From Nepenthes gracilis (taxonomy: Eukaryota > Streptophyta > Magnoliopsida > Caryophyllales > Nepenthaceae): DNA of 64,000 nucleotides. The notes below the pieces were generated by a model. That model was not told where the DNA came from, searched no databases, and saw only the letters and a program-made list of their open reading frames with translations. The position numbers were made by a program, and so were the translations under genes. Positions within the stretch are counted from its first letter, which is position 1; every line of letters begins with the position of its first letter. The stretch is taken from positions 13,199,597 through 13,263,596 of the forward strand of contig BSYO01000028.1 of the NCBI GenBank assembly GCA_033239525.1. The letters run 5' to 3'. This document shows positions 12,496 to 26,044 of this stretch, piece by piece.

Positions 12496-13471
12496 TATTA
12501 ATTTTTTTTATAATATAAAAATTATTTAAAATAATAAATTAAATATTAATTTAATCTCTGCTCCCAGTCATTTTTAAAATTAAATTAATTTTTAAAATAA
12601 TTAATTTTTTTAAAATTAATTATGCGTGGCTATGAACGGGCGCACTTCCCAAGGGAATAATTGAGGAATATTCCTCTTCCTTTTTTCCAATCACAATACT
12701 CCTACGTAGTAATATTACATAATTACCCTTCATACGCTCCTCAAATAAACATTTTTATAAAATATTTTATTTATTTATTTATTATAATAAAATTTTATTA
12801 ATATAAATAAATAAAATATTATACAAGTAAAAATGTTTAAATTTTATTTTAAAAATATAAATAACACTAAATTTTTATCTTATAATAAGGCCACCAAATG
12901 GCCCAAATTTCGAGCCACGCTTCTTTTTTTTTTAAAAAAAAGTCATTCGGTGTGCTTTTTGGTAAATTGCTTTACCGGATAAAACAAACAATTTACTAAT
13001 AAAAAAACAAAATAAAATAAATAAATAATACCTTTTGGGTACAAAGCACGACCAGTAGGTTACAGAGCCTTAAAATATGGGTAGGATTAGGTTAGGGTTA
13101 GACTAAGGACTTTGTACGGACTAATAGGTCCTGCCCAATTAACATTGGAAATTCAATTTCCTCCCCTCTTTTGAAAGAAATAATTTCCTTTTTTTTTTTT
13201 TATCATTTTCTAATTGTCCAAAAAAAAAAAAGCAAAAGCAGAAATTTGGGTATTTGCATTTACTTATTGGAAAATTAAAAAAATTGTAGTCATTTTTTAA
13301 TTATATTTTGAGAGTGTTCAAATATATTTATATTAGATAAGATGAATAATCATTATTTATGGTTAAATAAAGTATCATTACCTATCGAAATAGAGCCATT
13401 AGTAATAGGAAGGAGAAAAAAATAGCATTTTTTAGGTTTATAGAACTATAAACAAGTAAAAATAATAGAGT

Positions 13472-13815
13472 TTGTTGCGGTTACGGATCCGAATTGAATT
13501 GGGCTAGACTATTTTTTCGTTCTTTTAATCCAAAACCTGCACAACATTAAAGAAAATAGGAGAATCAGAGGGTCAAATGGGAAGAATTTTTCGACAAGCT
13601 CTCTGACACTCAAATCAGTACTGCCCTTTTTAGAAATAGAAAGGAAATCTTTTTGTTTGATTAGGCCGTAGAAATTTTCAAGTGAAAATGTTTGAAATCA
13701 TTCTCCCCATTTGGTCATTCGATTCTCCTGCTTTTTTGGGTGTTGTGTAGGATCTGGATTAAAAGGAACAGAGAAACGGTCCGCTTCAATTTAATTTGGA
13801 TTCGTAGCATCAACG
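13472..13815. mobile_element. Foldback / MITE-like inverted repeat
   Basis: The left arm starts near GTTACGGATCCGAATTGAAT. The right arm, read in reverse complement, starts GCTACGAATCCAAATTAAAT. Both arms continue with CTTTTAATCCA, CACAACA and GGAGAATC at matching positions, so the arms are about 105 bp with many mismatches. A possible 5-bp duplication GTTTG flanks it. No reading frame. Confidence 0.6.
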
Positions 13816-14784
13816 GTGTTTGACTTAAATTCGTATTAAATACAAATTTATACAGATTATATATCAATTATATTATTCTTATACATTAAAAAATAGAGTA
13901 CTTTAAGTTGCCTTGATAGTAGCTTCTATATGCAAAATTGGGTGGCATTTGACTTACTCATGATATTAATAAAAGACATTATAAATATAATGTGTAATAT
14001 ACGGTCTGATAACGGTTTATTATTACTATTAAAAGATTAAAAAAAGAGTCAATCTGGCATGTAAAATATTTGGTATAATTGGCATCTAAGAAATGACTTA
14101 ACATATTTAGACCTCTAAATTGGACCAATCTATAGTATGTTAGACAATTTTAAAGCTTCCCAAAAATGATAACTAAATGTTGCCAAAACAATCAACTTTA
14201 AAGGCAAGCAAAATAATGAAATTTGAGCAATAATTAATCTATGTTTAATTTAGATATGAACAATATTAACTTTTGATTTACTCTTATATGTAAAATTTTA
14301 TAATTTAAGCAATTCATGTCAAATTAATTTTATTACTTTTGAAAATTCTACTTCCTTAAAATAGGAGCTGATTCAATTTTTTAAACCATTGTCATCTGAT
14401 CATCAAATTACTATATTAATTTTTTAAAATGATAATTAAAAAAAAATCATGGTTTTCCAATATTAATAGAACGGTTATAGTAAAAAAAAATAAATCCCAA
14501 ACCCAGACCTATAAATATGGTTTAAGTTGTGCCTAACCTAAGACTTAAAAAGGTCTTTTAATATTTTTTCAAATATTATATATTGTTAGTGGTATAAATT
14601 TTATTCTAATATATTAGATTATTAAGGTTATAATGTCGTATTAAAATATATTGGATATATCTTATAATTTTAATAGTAAGAGAAGATTATTGAATAAAAT
14701 GACTATAATTACTCTTATTTTTCATAACTAATTATTTTTATCTTTTTACTAAAAGCTCTAAACTTTAACTCAATTTATGGGTCC

Positions 14785-15878
14785 TGATGAGTAGGCTCAT
14801 ACCAGACAGTCCTAATAAAAAAAACGGTCCAAAATCCAGAAAAAGTCTAGATACGTGTTTAGATGGTCAATGTTAGCGTTGACCGTATGGAGCGCTAACT
14901 AGGCGACCAATGCGCTCCCTCAAGACGGTCAATGTTTCTATTGACCGGAAACACTGTAGTAGTAGGCCGCAAAAAGATAAAAACCTAATGTGGGCCAGGT
15001 CCAGTTTGACAGACATTTCCATACATGACAAGTAACGATCCATTTTCCTGATTTTACACATTCCTTGAAGTCAATTTTCTCTAAAGAATGTATCAACAGA
15101 TTCAACGCCTTTTCCATGAGGAATGTGTCAGATTCTCTCTTCATGCTTACAATGGACTCTAACGATAACAAAAATACAAAAGAAAATCAAATAATTTAGA
15201 GACCCGTTATCCGCTCAGAAAGGAAACGACCCTAACAGATTGCATCAGTCAAGCTTTCCTGTTTAAGAAAGGCCGCCCGACATGAAACAAGGATCACGCC
15301 TTCTTGGCCAAGGAATGTCGCCTACCCCACCATCTATATAACCCCACAGAGTCTCCACTCTGGGGGGACACGAACACAGAAGCAAACAAAAGATAACACA
15401 GTACTACTACGAAAAAATCTTTGAGCATACTAACGCTCATCCCTAAGGAAGTAATCTCTTACTTCGATAATCCCACTCCAAGCCTTTAGATTCCAAAGAC
15501 TCCACCCACTCTTCGAGATCCATCCCTTTAAGCTTCTACACTTTCAGGACATTGCTTCTCACTTGTTCCCCAAAAACATCGAGTTGAGAAGCTATACTCT
15601 TAACGAGTTACAGGAACGTCTCTTACATCTAAAAGTAAACACTCCCACCGACCTCAATCTCGCTCTCCATCTCAATTTACGTTTCTATTTACCTTATCGT
15701 AATTCGAAAGCTTGTTGCTAATTTGAGCGTCGAAGTATTTTTGGTGGAACAACATCCCGCCAATACCTGATCTCTTATTTGTTGTAATTGTATGTAGGGT
15801 CCATACTCGGTGAATGGAGCCGGATCCAAACAATCAAACGAATCCGAATCTGTTCGAAATTGAATCCAGGTACGATTA
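14785..15878 (+). mobile_element. Solo LTR related to the Tat gypsy element
   Basis: This begins TGATGAGTAG and ends CGATTA, flanked by perfect 5-bp GGTCC duplications (14780-14784 and 15879-15883). It has a TATA motif (CTATATAACC near 15333). Its last 200 bp match the end of the Tat LTRs at 34801 and 45811 (ACCTGATCTCTTATT, GGTGAATGGAGCCGG, GAATCTGTTCGAAAT). Short inverted GGTCAATG/TTGACCG motifs also recur. No internal region is attached, so it is probably the product of LTR-LTR recombination. Confidence 0.88.
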
Positions 15879-15883
15879 GGTCC

Positions 15884-17929
15884 TAAAATTTTTTTAATAA
15901 TTTTATAAAAAATAAAATAAATTAATTTTGTCAGGCTCTGTGTCATTTAAGTTCTTTAATTACATCATTTGAAATGATATTTTATTTCAAGAAATTTCTA
16001 ATTTTTAGTCATAGCTTTGCTTCTTTATTTTTTTTCCCCTCAAAATGTTTATTTCTTACATCAATTTTTTGAGTTCTGTTTGACATTATTGTAGGTAATA
16101 TATTATTTTTAATTTATTATATCACACGTTGGACCGCATCTTATGGAATTCAATAGTGTTCCAACACTTATAAAAATAAAAAAATTCATTTTTTATACCT
16201 TAGTTATATACTTTTAATTAAATAATTATAATTTAATTAATTTATAAAAATATCATATTTAAAAATATAATAAAGCCCCCATTTCCTCCCAGCCCATCAT
16301 TATTACAAGGGGTTATAATAGAACATCAATGCTTATGATAACTCGAAGAAGTAGGAAAGAATGATGAGCATTAGGTAAAATAATTTGGTGCTAGTGGCCA
16401 TATTGATTAAAGCAAAAAACTACTAAAAAAAAAGAAAAAAATATAAAAAAAATATGGGCAAATAGAACGATAAACTGTCGATATTATCATGGGTGGGCAT
16501 GATTTGTCAAGATTTAGGTCATATTACCTACAGCTCTGTATGATTAATACTAAATCGTGTCAAATACGTTTTAATATCTTAAATGATTTTAGGTCATCTA
16601 TCAATATTTCATATGATGTGTTGACTTATAATAGAAGAATATTCGTGCTGATACAGTGTTTGAATTGGCACGACATGAGACAATATTTTTATTATATATA
16701 TATATAACAGTAAGATAATTTGACAGATGTTCTCCCTCCCATCCCCTCCTCATGTAAAAAAGAAAAAAAAACTTAATTACAAAAATACATATTTATAAAA
16801 AACAAACTTATAGATATATTATCCCTCGTCGATTTTCACTTTATCAAAATTCTATTTGCTTTCTCTAATCGCTTTTTCTCAATTTTCTAAATGATCTAAT
16901 ATTTTACTATTATTTTTATCTGTCATAAAATAAAATTTAATTTTTATTTGTATAATTAATAATTAATTTTATATGATTTAATTATTACATTTATAACACA
17001 TTTTTCTTGTCTTGGTGGTGAAAGGGATTGGGACAACTATCAAAAAATCTTATATTTATTACACCTTATGCTAATAGTGATCCTAAAATATCATAATTAT
17101 AGCATACCTTCGTATAATTACTCCCACTACGTATATAACTTTTATACATCTTAATCAACATTGAAATCATCCACACCCGTCACCGAAGACAACAATAGTC
17201 ATCAATCAAAGTCAACGTAGATCACAATTAATCAGTAAAAATTCAACATAAACTAAAGTATTATATCGTTTGCAGTTTAACCACTTCACTTGGTGTAATC
17301 AGCCCGAGTTTCAAATTTTATAGTAGTTGAAGGTTGATGTGAATCTATTTTTTATCCTCACCTTGATAGGTACCGAACCTTCAAACCCTTACTTGCTAGT
17401 ATCAGATCGTCTGAGTCAATATTTAGTACTTGTCAGATGTATATATAACGTATGAAAAAAAATTAAGACAATATAAAAAGTAATTGATATGTATAACCTA
17501 TTTAAAGATTGATTAGAAACAAAAGATTGATTATAATATTCAATAATTTTAAACAGAATCATTTGTTTTTTTATGAAATGTCCTTTTTTTTTTATTTACC
17601 CTTTACACCCGCTTGTATTTGGCACTCATGGCTTTGCCTCAATCAGGCTTCTATAACAATATTTGCTATTCATTTTGGGCATGCACGAAGTTATTGAACA
17701 TTTGATATTCATAAATTGCTCATTTGGAAGGTCTTTATAACAACATTGATTGATTTCATTACCATAAGGATACAAAGGTTATAAATTCAATGGGCTTTAT
17801 TGGATTGTGAATTAAAAATTTCTTCATTGTTTTTTTTAAATCAAACTTTTGTAAGTTCTTCTAATTTTGTAGAATATAACGTTCATTATCAAAAATGTAA
17901 AAATATTAAATACTTGATCTCTTTTTTTC
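15884..17929. other. AT-rich intergenic DNA, no gene seen
   Basis: Low-complexity and AT-rich, with short open frames such as 16489-16707 on the plus strand whose product resembles nothing I recognise. No repeat with clear ends. Confidence 0.5.
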
Positions 17930-19164
17930 TAAAGTTTGTATAGGACCTTATCCATTCTAAATTTTAAATAAAACCCTAATAATAATATAGCAAGTAGTAC
18001 TCATCGCCTTGCCCTAAAATTGCATGGAAACCTTTTTACTATGTGTTATTGTCCTAATCATTTCTTGAATAACCATACTTTTTGTTCAGCTACTATATTT
18101 TGTTGAGAGTGATAGGAACAAAAGATTTATATTTAATTCCTTCATCATAATTTCAGGTCCTTTTTCATGGTTACTTCTAGCACAAATAATAAGACATTCT
18201 ATTTTATTAGTGAGCTTTTTGAAAAAAAAATCATAAGTTTAAACATGTCAAATCTCTCACACATTAATTTAGAAATATATTGAATAGTCATCATCAATAA
18301 CTATAATATATTTTATACCTCCTAAACTTTCGATCCTAGAAGACCTTTTAAGATCAATACAAAACAATTTAAGAGGACGTAATGCATGAATGTCAATTAT
18401 TATAGGGTGACTCAATCGAGTTTGCTTTTCAAATTAATATGGACTACGCACATGATTTTTAATATTAATCATTTGTATAAGTTATCAACACTGTTTGTCT
18501 TGAATATTGTAACGTTCAACGTACTTATTTATCATTAATTTTATTCTAAATTGTACTTATCTTTTACCAATCAATATCATAAAGGGACATGAATTTTACC
18601 TATATCCTTTTATACATGCATATTAGTCTCATCATACACATACCCAAATAAGGAAAGATGCCTACTAAAATCATACAAAATTTTTATGGAAATAAGACTC
18701 AACTGGTGTCAATCAAAATAAAGTTATCATACATTCATATTAAGTACAAATCTCAAAATTTATCCAGATAGTTTACATTAGGTATATTTTTTTTCTTTCC
18801 TATAAACATCCTAAGTTAATGGTAAACCCTAAAATATCTACTATATCTTTTATCCTTCACTCCTACTCATCTGGTATGAACTCATTTGGGCCATTTGAAG
18901 GGTTTGTAAAATAGTAAGGGTGAATTAAATACTCAACAATAGACAATATATATTAAAGATTATATAATTTTCTTTGTTAAAATATAATAACATATATATG
19001 AATCATTACAGATAACGAAAAACATGTAATTTTTTTCTAATATCTTTCCTTGATTCTTTCTTGTTCCTATTTTTCAAACCTTACAGATAATTTTTTTTCT
19101 TATCTTTTTGTAGGGATTAGGGCTAATAGGCTTTACCAACTAAAAGAGTAACTGATCGAAATTT

Positions 19165-19342
19165 GGATTGTATTCTATCAACACAATCTAAGGCTAGAGA
19201 TCATATTGCACCCCGAGATAGATGGATTATATTTTGTCCACACAATTTAAGGCCGAAGCTCATATTGTACCACGAGATGAGTGGATTGTACTCTGTTCAC
19301 ACAATTTAAGGCTAGAGCTCATATTTACACCCCGAGATGGGT
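19165..19342. repeat. Three tandem copies of 59 bp
   Basis: GGATTGTATTCTATCAACAC, GGATTATATTTTGTCCACAC and GGATTGTACTCTGTTCACAC start the units at 19165, 19224 and 19283. Each continues with AATYTAAGGC and ends near CCGAGATG. The array lies inside the interval that splits the copia remnant. Confidence 0.85.
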
Positions 19343-20379
19343 GGTACATACCTTTATATTCGGTAGATGGGGCCGGAATCGCTTTAGCGATATTGAACTG
19401 AATTATCAAATATAAATCGTCTACTGTAATATACTAATGTATGTCAGAATATATTATCCGTTGATCTATTTTTGTCTAATTGCTTACTTCACTTTAAAAT
19501 TTTTTATAGAAACTTTATAGTCTGTTTTTTATAATAATACTAATTTTTTTCATTTTAGAAAAAATAATCTTTCTGACAAATTTTTATCATAGTATAGAGC
19601 TCCTATTCAATATTTATATTTGTAATAAAATATTCAAGTTTAAAAATAATATTTATACTTGTAGTAAAATATTCAAATCTGAAAATATTTTTGTACACTG
19701 AAAAAAAGGAGTTTGAACTTAACATATTTTATTGTATTAATTATTGTTTGATATTTAGTTATCGGTTGAATATTCGGTTCTGAATTTCAGAATCAGCACC
19801 AAATGATCCAGTAGCATTTTTTCATCTTTAAATTTGATTTTCTCATGATATTATGACAATAAGGAGATAGTAAAATAGGGAATTAAAGTATTAAAATAAC
19901 AATACTTACAAAAATTATCAAAGAAATACAATAAGGAAGGAAAATATAGGTACACTTGCCTCTAATCACTTGACTTGCTTAGTTCTGCCTCTTCCCTTCA
20001 CCTTCCTTTAGCCACACAGTTTTTTTCTCTCTTATTTTTTTTTATTATTCTTTCCTTCCCTTACGTGGTACTATATAGAGTTTATTTTAAACTAAACTAT
20101 TGCTAATATGCTAATTTAGGTGTCCCTAATAGTGTATAGTTATTAGTCTAATTTAGTTGAATCATTTAGCTAAGTTTTAGAGTTCCAGGTAGCGTAATGA
20201 TTGGTTACTATTGGGCGATTGTATAATCATTACTGTCCACAAATTTGCTACTGAATTACAGCTAGTGGATAAGAATTTTTGCTTATAATAAATAAGATTT
20301 ATAAGTTATAATATATTTTATATATTATAAAATATTTATATATATATGTGATTGTCGGGCCGAAGTGAAAATTGATGGA

Positions 20380-20960
20380 ATAGATTACTTAGCCGGTTTG
20401 AATTTGCCGAAGTAATCACTTAGTTGGGGAATGGCAATTACGGAATAGTTTACTTGGTCGGTTTGGATTTGTCAGAGTGATCGCTTAGTCTGGGAATGAC
20501 AATTGTTGGAATGGTTTACTTGGTCGGTTTGGATTTGTCGGAGTGATCACTTAGTCTAAGAATGGCAATTGTTGGAATGGTTTGTTTGGCTAGTTTGGAT
20601 TTGCCTAAGTGGACTTGCCAAAGTATATTACTTGGTTGAAGTGGGTCTTTTGACCGGTGTGAGCAATTGTTAGAGTGTATATTTCATCGGAGTTGACATT
20701 CTGCGAGAGTGGGAATGGAAATTGCTGGAGTGGATTGTTTGTGAGTGATTGCCAGAGTGAATATTTTATCGGAGTGGACATTCTGACGGAGGAAAATGGC
20801 AATTGCCGGAGTGAATATATTGTCTAGAGTAGATTACTTGTATGCAATTGTCGGAGTGGATTTACCGGAGTGGAGAAATATTAGAATGGATTACTTATGA
20901 GCAATTGCCGGAGTAGGTCTTTTGGGACTGTTGAAGTTGATCTTTTGGCCGGTTTGAATT
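20380..20960. repeat. Degenerate 67-bp minisatellite
   Basis: TTTACTTGGTCGGTTTGGAT recurs near 20450 and 20517, with a diverged third copy near 20584, giving a 67-bp period. Outward, the words GGAGTG, GGCAATTG and GCCGGAGT recur irregularly. It lies inside the interval that splits the copia remnant. Confidence 0.75.
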
Positions 20961-22860
20961 TCTAATCTCTAAGTTTTAATATAATTAACATATTTAGCGA
21001 GTTTATGAAATTTGAAACATGCCCCTTATAGATATTTAAGATAAATTCTTAAAATTTAGGTATTTGAGGTATTAATACCATAGTTTGGCTGAGTCAATCA
21101 TTATGGGATGATGCCCTATGACTAGTCTAGGTACAACCATACAAAAGTTATCCAAACTTTTCTTTCCTTCTAATATGAGCGATCCATTGGTGTTAAAAAT
21201 AGAGCATTTATTTTAAAAAATCCAACCCTAAAATTTTTATTATAAATTTGGATTATATTTAGAAGGTTAAATTTCAAATTATCTACATAGAACACATTAT
21301 AAGGCTCAGCAAGATCTAAAAGGTTAATTTGGCCTTCTTCAAGGATAGAAACTTGGCATCATCATCAAATGTAACAGATCGATCGGGATAATTAGTGAGT
21401 GAAGTAAACATACATTTGTCATCAGACATGTGCTGAGAGCATCCATTATTGAGATACCATTGATATATATTTTAAAATTTTAAAGCGATAAGGGCAACAC
21501 AATAAACAAATGTACCTTTAGATTTTTCAAGTTTACTCTTTTTAATCCATATTTTTTTCCTAAATTAGCTTTCTTGTTTAAATTTATTAATTGTCTATTT
21601 AGATACATAATTTGATTGACAATATAATTAACCTTTTGATTTACTTATAATCATTTTGAATATAAGTTGTATAATAGTGGGGACATATATGACTAATTTT
21701 TCTGTAACATTGACATGTGGATATATATCCAAAGAAGAATTGAGATCTATTAAATTGACACCTAAGTTGATTTTCAAAAGTGTTTTTTGAGTTTCCTGTG
21801 CGTTATGTTAAGTTTGAACATTATTAGTGGTTTTTTTAGTCATCTCATTATTTTTACTCAAACTTTTTAATATCGGTTTGATACGACGATCTGTAATAAT
21901 GCTCCTATTAGGAACTAATGTGCTAGGAATAAATATAATATTAGAGTTAGCATTGGTTTTTAACATACTTTTAGTAAAGTCGAGACCCTTTTTATTTCAG
22001 TTGTATTTCTTAGTCCCAATATACGATCGAGCTTTTCATTCTACTTGAAAATATTTTAATATTATTATGTTTTGTTTTTCAAGGTTTGTATCAAGAATAT
22101 TCACTTATTCAATTAATGACTTGTTAGTATTTTCAAGTTTTTAAATTTTTTTGTTGCTAAGGTATTGTTTGATTAGAGCCACTTTCTCTTTTTTGGATTC
22201 AACTAATTTGTGGTTAAGTGACTTGTTTGCCTTTTTGACTTGAAACACCCTCTAAATAATATGTTACAAGTCTCTTTAAGGTGTCCATATTTATTTTCAA
22301 ATTTATATTGTAAATAATCAGATTATTCAGGTAATTTATTACCATTTTTATCACAGCTAATAACTAAAATTTTAAAGTCATATAATTTAACTCATCTTCT
22401 TGCAAAAATTTTTAATTATTATTTTCATATTATTCGTATCTGTTAAAGTACTGTTCATAGATTTTTCTTTAAATCTTTTAAAATTTAGACATTTAGTTAA
22501 ACTAATATTCATATTATCAAAATTGTGACATTTATGTCATTGAATTTTCTTCCAATCTTTGAACTTCTCTTTTCTTCTTCTTTTCACCTCCTTGTTATAT
22601 AATCATATTTCTTTTTTTTTTGTAGGATTTTATTATTATTCTTAAAGAATTTTTTAAAATTCATAATAAAAAGGGCAAAGTCTTTATCCCTAAAAGATTC
22701 TACATTATACCCATCATTTATTTCTTCTTTGACAATTTCTAAAATGATGGATTTATTTTTCTTAGAGTAAAACAAAGTATATTTATAAATTTGTAATAAG
22801 CCAATAAGTTTTTTAATCTTAACTTTATTGGGATCTTTATTCTCTTCTATAGTCAAGCCT

Positions 22861-24918
22861 TTAAGTCTAAATTAAGGGAAAAAAACCATGTAAAAAATAT
22901 TGCGCGTCTCCTTTTTTCCTTGTTCCTGCTAAATGGTGGTTGACAGTGATGGGGGATTTGGGTTTTTTGCTATTACCGGATCGGGTGAATCTGAGTTATT
23001 CGAACCCCAATAAATAGTATCAGAGACGGTTAAGTCTCTTTTGATATCAATAAAAACAACTTGTAGATGTTAACATAGGCCAAGAATAGAATTAATATTT
23101 GAGTTCATGGGGCCTATGCCAGCCTGGAAGGCATGCTAACATCAGCCAGTGGAATATGCTGCCCACCAGGCCTCCTTGTGGCCAATAAGTCACTATCGAA
23201 GTCAATCTTGACATCAGTATCATTATAGCTGCTCGACGAGAACCATAGACAACTTAACTGTTCCTTTATGCCTGAGAACTATCTAATTAGATTACACAGC
23301 TCTATCGAGTCCCCCTATGAATATAAGCCTTTGTCTTTTATTCGGGGGATCCGAATTGCTTGCATCCTTTCTGATCAAGTCGTTTACCCTAATATTGAAA
23401 TTATATCTTTATCGGGTGGAGCACTTGACCCAAGTCATCTTTCTCACGGTTCGAGCTTTTGGGCATATCCAGCGCTTGACATCAAAGCTTCTTCGGCAAT
23501 CAACCCAAATGGAACCTGCATCCTAACGACTCCATCTCTAGGCCGAGCTCTGGGCACAGCTCGACATCTTTGTTTTTGCATGTTTTGACAGTCTTACAAC
23601 TCGAGTTTAAATAATTGGTAACTTTTATTTTCATCTCGACTTAAGCTCTAACTTACTTAACCGTTAAGATATTTTGTTTTTTTGAAAGTATAACTCGGAC
23701 TCTTTCGCTTGTTTGTTTTTGAAGAGCAATAACCATAAATCATTTGTTTGGAATGAGCCCTCGTCTCGGGTTGTTTATATTTTGGATTGAACCTCAATCA
23801 TATCAAATATAATAAATACATGGTTTGATAATCAATCAAAATAATTAGATATGTTTAGTAATCTATAAAACCATCAAATGATGAAATATTACTTATATAT
23901 AGCTATAATCTACAGTGGTTTAATCAATATTATTAGTATGAATTATAGCTTTTTAAAGCCTCTCAGTGTCAACCATAATAAATGAAGTTTGCCCTGTTAA
24001 ATGAAATTGTAAACTATAATGATAAAAAGATAATAAGTAAAAATACTAACTTACAATTTAAATGTAGGATTTCATGATTTGATCCATTTTTTTTTAAAAA
24101 AAAATTATAATGCTAATAAACATTAAAGATAATAATGTTAGAAAATTTAGTGGGATAAAACTTTAATCCATTGGGTTATTTATAAAATAATAAATTTAAT
24201 AACGGATTAATAATTTAAATATCACACGATATAGTTCTTATCTCGAATAATCAAAAAATGATTTCTCTTTTTTTTTTTTCCTTTTATGATTAATTTATTT
24301 ATATAAAAACGTTAAATAATAACCAATGATTATTTTTGAGCATATAAATTTTAAATTAAAATCAATCCCACCCATCCAACAAATAAAACGAAATATCAAA
24401 CCTTCAAGACTACGACAACTAATTCGCTTTATATATTAAAATTCTATTCACCAAAAATAAAAAAAAATAATATATCCTTTCCATTAATTGAGAGCTCTTT
24501 GACAGGATTTTTTTAAAATTTTTTTTATTATATATAAACCAATAGGATCATATTTATTTAAATAATTTAATAAATTAATAATTTATATATCATGTGGGAT
24601 ATATTTTTAACAAATAAAATCTAATTATTAATTTATTTACATAAAACGTTAATTATGTTATTTTTGTGCATATAAATAGTTAATTTCAAGGCCACCCATC
24701 CAACAAATAAAACGAAATATCAAACCTTCAAGACTACGACAACTAATTAATGGAAATTAAAATTTGATGGGAAAAATAAAAAAATGAAAAGACGTAGCAA
24801 TTGAGAGCTCTACTTTATTTTAAATTTTAATAATTTGGATATATGCTTATAAATAGGTGTAAAAATAAAAATTTATCAGTAGAGGCATTTTAAATTTATA
24901 ATAAACTATTAGACATAT
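22861..24918. other. Intergenic DNA with a degraded copia LTR end and a local duplication
   Basis: Around 22935-23025 the text GGGGGATTTGGG ... CGAACCCCAATA followed by TAGTATCAGAGAC resembles the LTR end plus initiator-tRNA primer site of the copia element at 48609, so a decayed LTR end may lie here. The frame at 23268-23588 has no recognisable family. Beyond 23600 the DNA is AT-rich and includes the duplication described at 24368-24748. Confidence 0.45.
24368..24748. repeat. Perfect 57-bp direct repeat within a diverged duplication
   Basis: A 57-bp word beginning CCACCCATCCAACAAATAAA and ending CGACAACTAATT occurs identically at 24368-24424 and 24692-24748. The sequence before each copy is also similar but diverged (ATTTATTTATATAAAAACGTT against ATTTATTTACATAAAACGTT). 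The perfect core therefore sits in an older duplication of about 320 bp. Confidence 0.85.
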
Positions 24919-25938
24919 TAATGCGTCCTTAAATTTGAACTTTGAATAGATTCAGGCTTGTTTGCTTGATTGGGAAAGTTCACCAAGTTGGGAAATATCA
25001 CTAAACAAACCAAGATGTTGGCGAAAAGTTATCTCACCGAAAAGTTAGTAAGAGCCACTCAAAATCTGGAAGGTCTTTGAGAACTAAAATTGAAAGGGTA
25101 AGAGAGAATATATAAGAAAGGAGTGTTTGAATCTTCCGATGAAAGAGAGGCTTGGCCGTCTCTTGAATTTGGGATGATGGGAAGGTAGTAAACAACTGTA
25201 GAGAGCACGTTTGTATACCTTTTAATCTCTAAGTATCAGTAGAGAGTGCCAGGGTATTAGAGAACGTTAGGTCACTGAAAGAGAGAGATTGGAAGCGTTA
25301 CAGAAAAGCATGCTCAGGAATGAAAACCCTAGGGCTTATTTGAATGGCGGCAGGATGATCTTTTCTGATTGAAAGGCGTGATCTCTGTGCCATTTTGGGT
25401 GGCCTTCCTTCTGCAGGAATGCGCAAGTTGTCTAACTTGCTAAGATTGCTTCCTTTCCTAGCGGTTAGCGGCTTTTCAAATTATTCACTTTCCTTTCATA
25501 CACTTTACCATTAAAAAGCTCTAGTTGACAGAAAATTGAAAAAATCTGGCGCCTTCCTTATGGGAAGGGCGCTAATTTTGTCAATATCCCTTTTCGGTGT
25601 TTGTTGAGTTTATGGAAGGCACAAGTCTGGAAAAGAATCGTTACTAATCGCCTGCTGGATCATGGGCCAAGTAGGCCAGGCCCGTAGAAGCCTTCTTATT
25701 TTTGGGTCTACTACTACAATGATTCCGGTCAACGCTTGAGTTGACCGTCTTGAGCGTGAGTTGGCCACCTGACTGTATCTTAGTCGGTCAACGCTGGTGT
25801 TGACCGTTAGGCTCGCGTTTGGACCTTTTAGGATTTGGGTCTTCACCTCCTGTTGGGCCAACGTTGGAATTGGCAGTCTAACAAGCCATTTCGACCTTTT
25901 TTGACTATTGGGTCAACCCAACTATAGTATACCCATCA
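24919..25938 (-). mobile_element. Solo LTR related to the Tat gypsy element, minus strand
   Basis: Read on the minus strand it starts TGATGGGTATACTATAG at 25938, as the Tat LTRs start TGATGRGTAC. It carries the same paired GGTCAACG/GTTGACCG motifs and ends with GAATCTATTCAAAG and AGGACGCATTA, paralleling the Tat LTR end. Flanks are CATAT (24914-24918) and TATAT (25939-25943), a 5-bp duplication with one change. The 5' boundary is firm; the 3' boundary is set by alignment by eye. Confidence 0.75.
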
Positions 25939-26044
25939 TATATAAATAAAAAAAAATAAGTCTAATTAAATTTTTATTCTAAGCATAGTGACAATCAAAA
26001 GTAATTTATTCCATCTGGTCCAAATTTTGATTTTAATACAAAAT

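Larger units (their letters stand above)
11112..14784. other. AT-rich intergenic DNA upstream of CNX5
   Basis: Holds the CNX5 promoter side, two inverted-repeat elements (11308-11528 and 13472-13815) and an AAT microsatellite. The rest is very AT-rich with no credible reading frame. The G-rich word GGTTAGGGTTAG near 13090 is telomere-like but occurs only about once. Confidence 0.6.
17930..22860 (-). mobile_element. Decayed Ty1/copia retrotransposon, minus strand, interrupted
   Basis: On the minus strand a gag-like piece (22856-22584, ending in a basic FKKFFKNNNK stretch typical of plant copia gag) is followed by a protease segment at about 21463-21323 (WYLNNGCSQHM, in place of the usual WYLDSGC). 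Integrase-like pieces lie at about 18470-17950 (LKLFCIDLKRSSRIESLGG and IIVIDDDYS). The order gag, protease, integrase fits copia. Stops and frameshifts are everywhere. The interval of about 18900-21300 between protease and integrase holds minisatellites and looks inserted. I found no LTR pair. Confidence 0.75.

Noticed and set aside
13078..13100. Telomere-like GGTTAGGGTTAG
   Set aside because: About one and a half units only; no array.
23268..23588. 106-codon plus-strand frame
   Set aside because: No family resemblance, no gene signals, and a second overlapping frame of similar length suggests chance or old repeat sequence.
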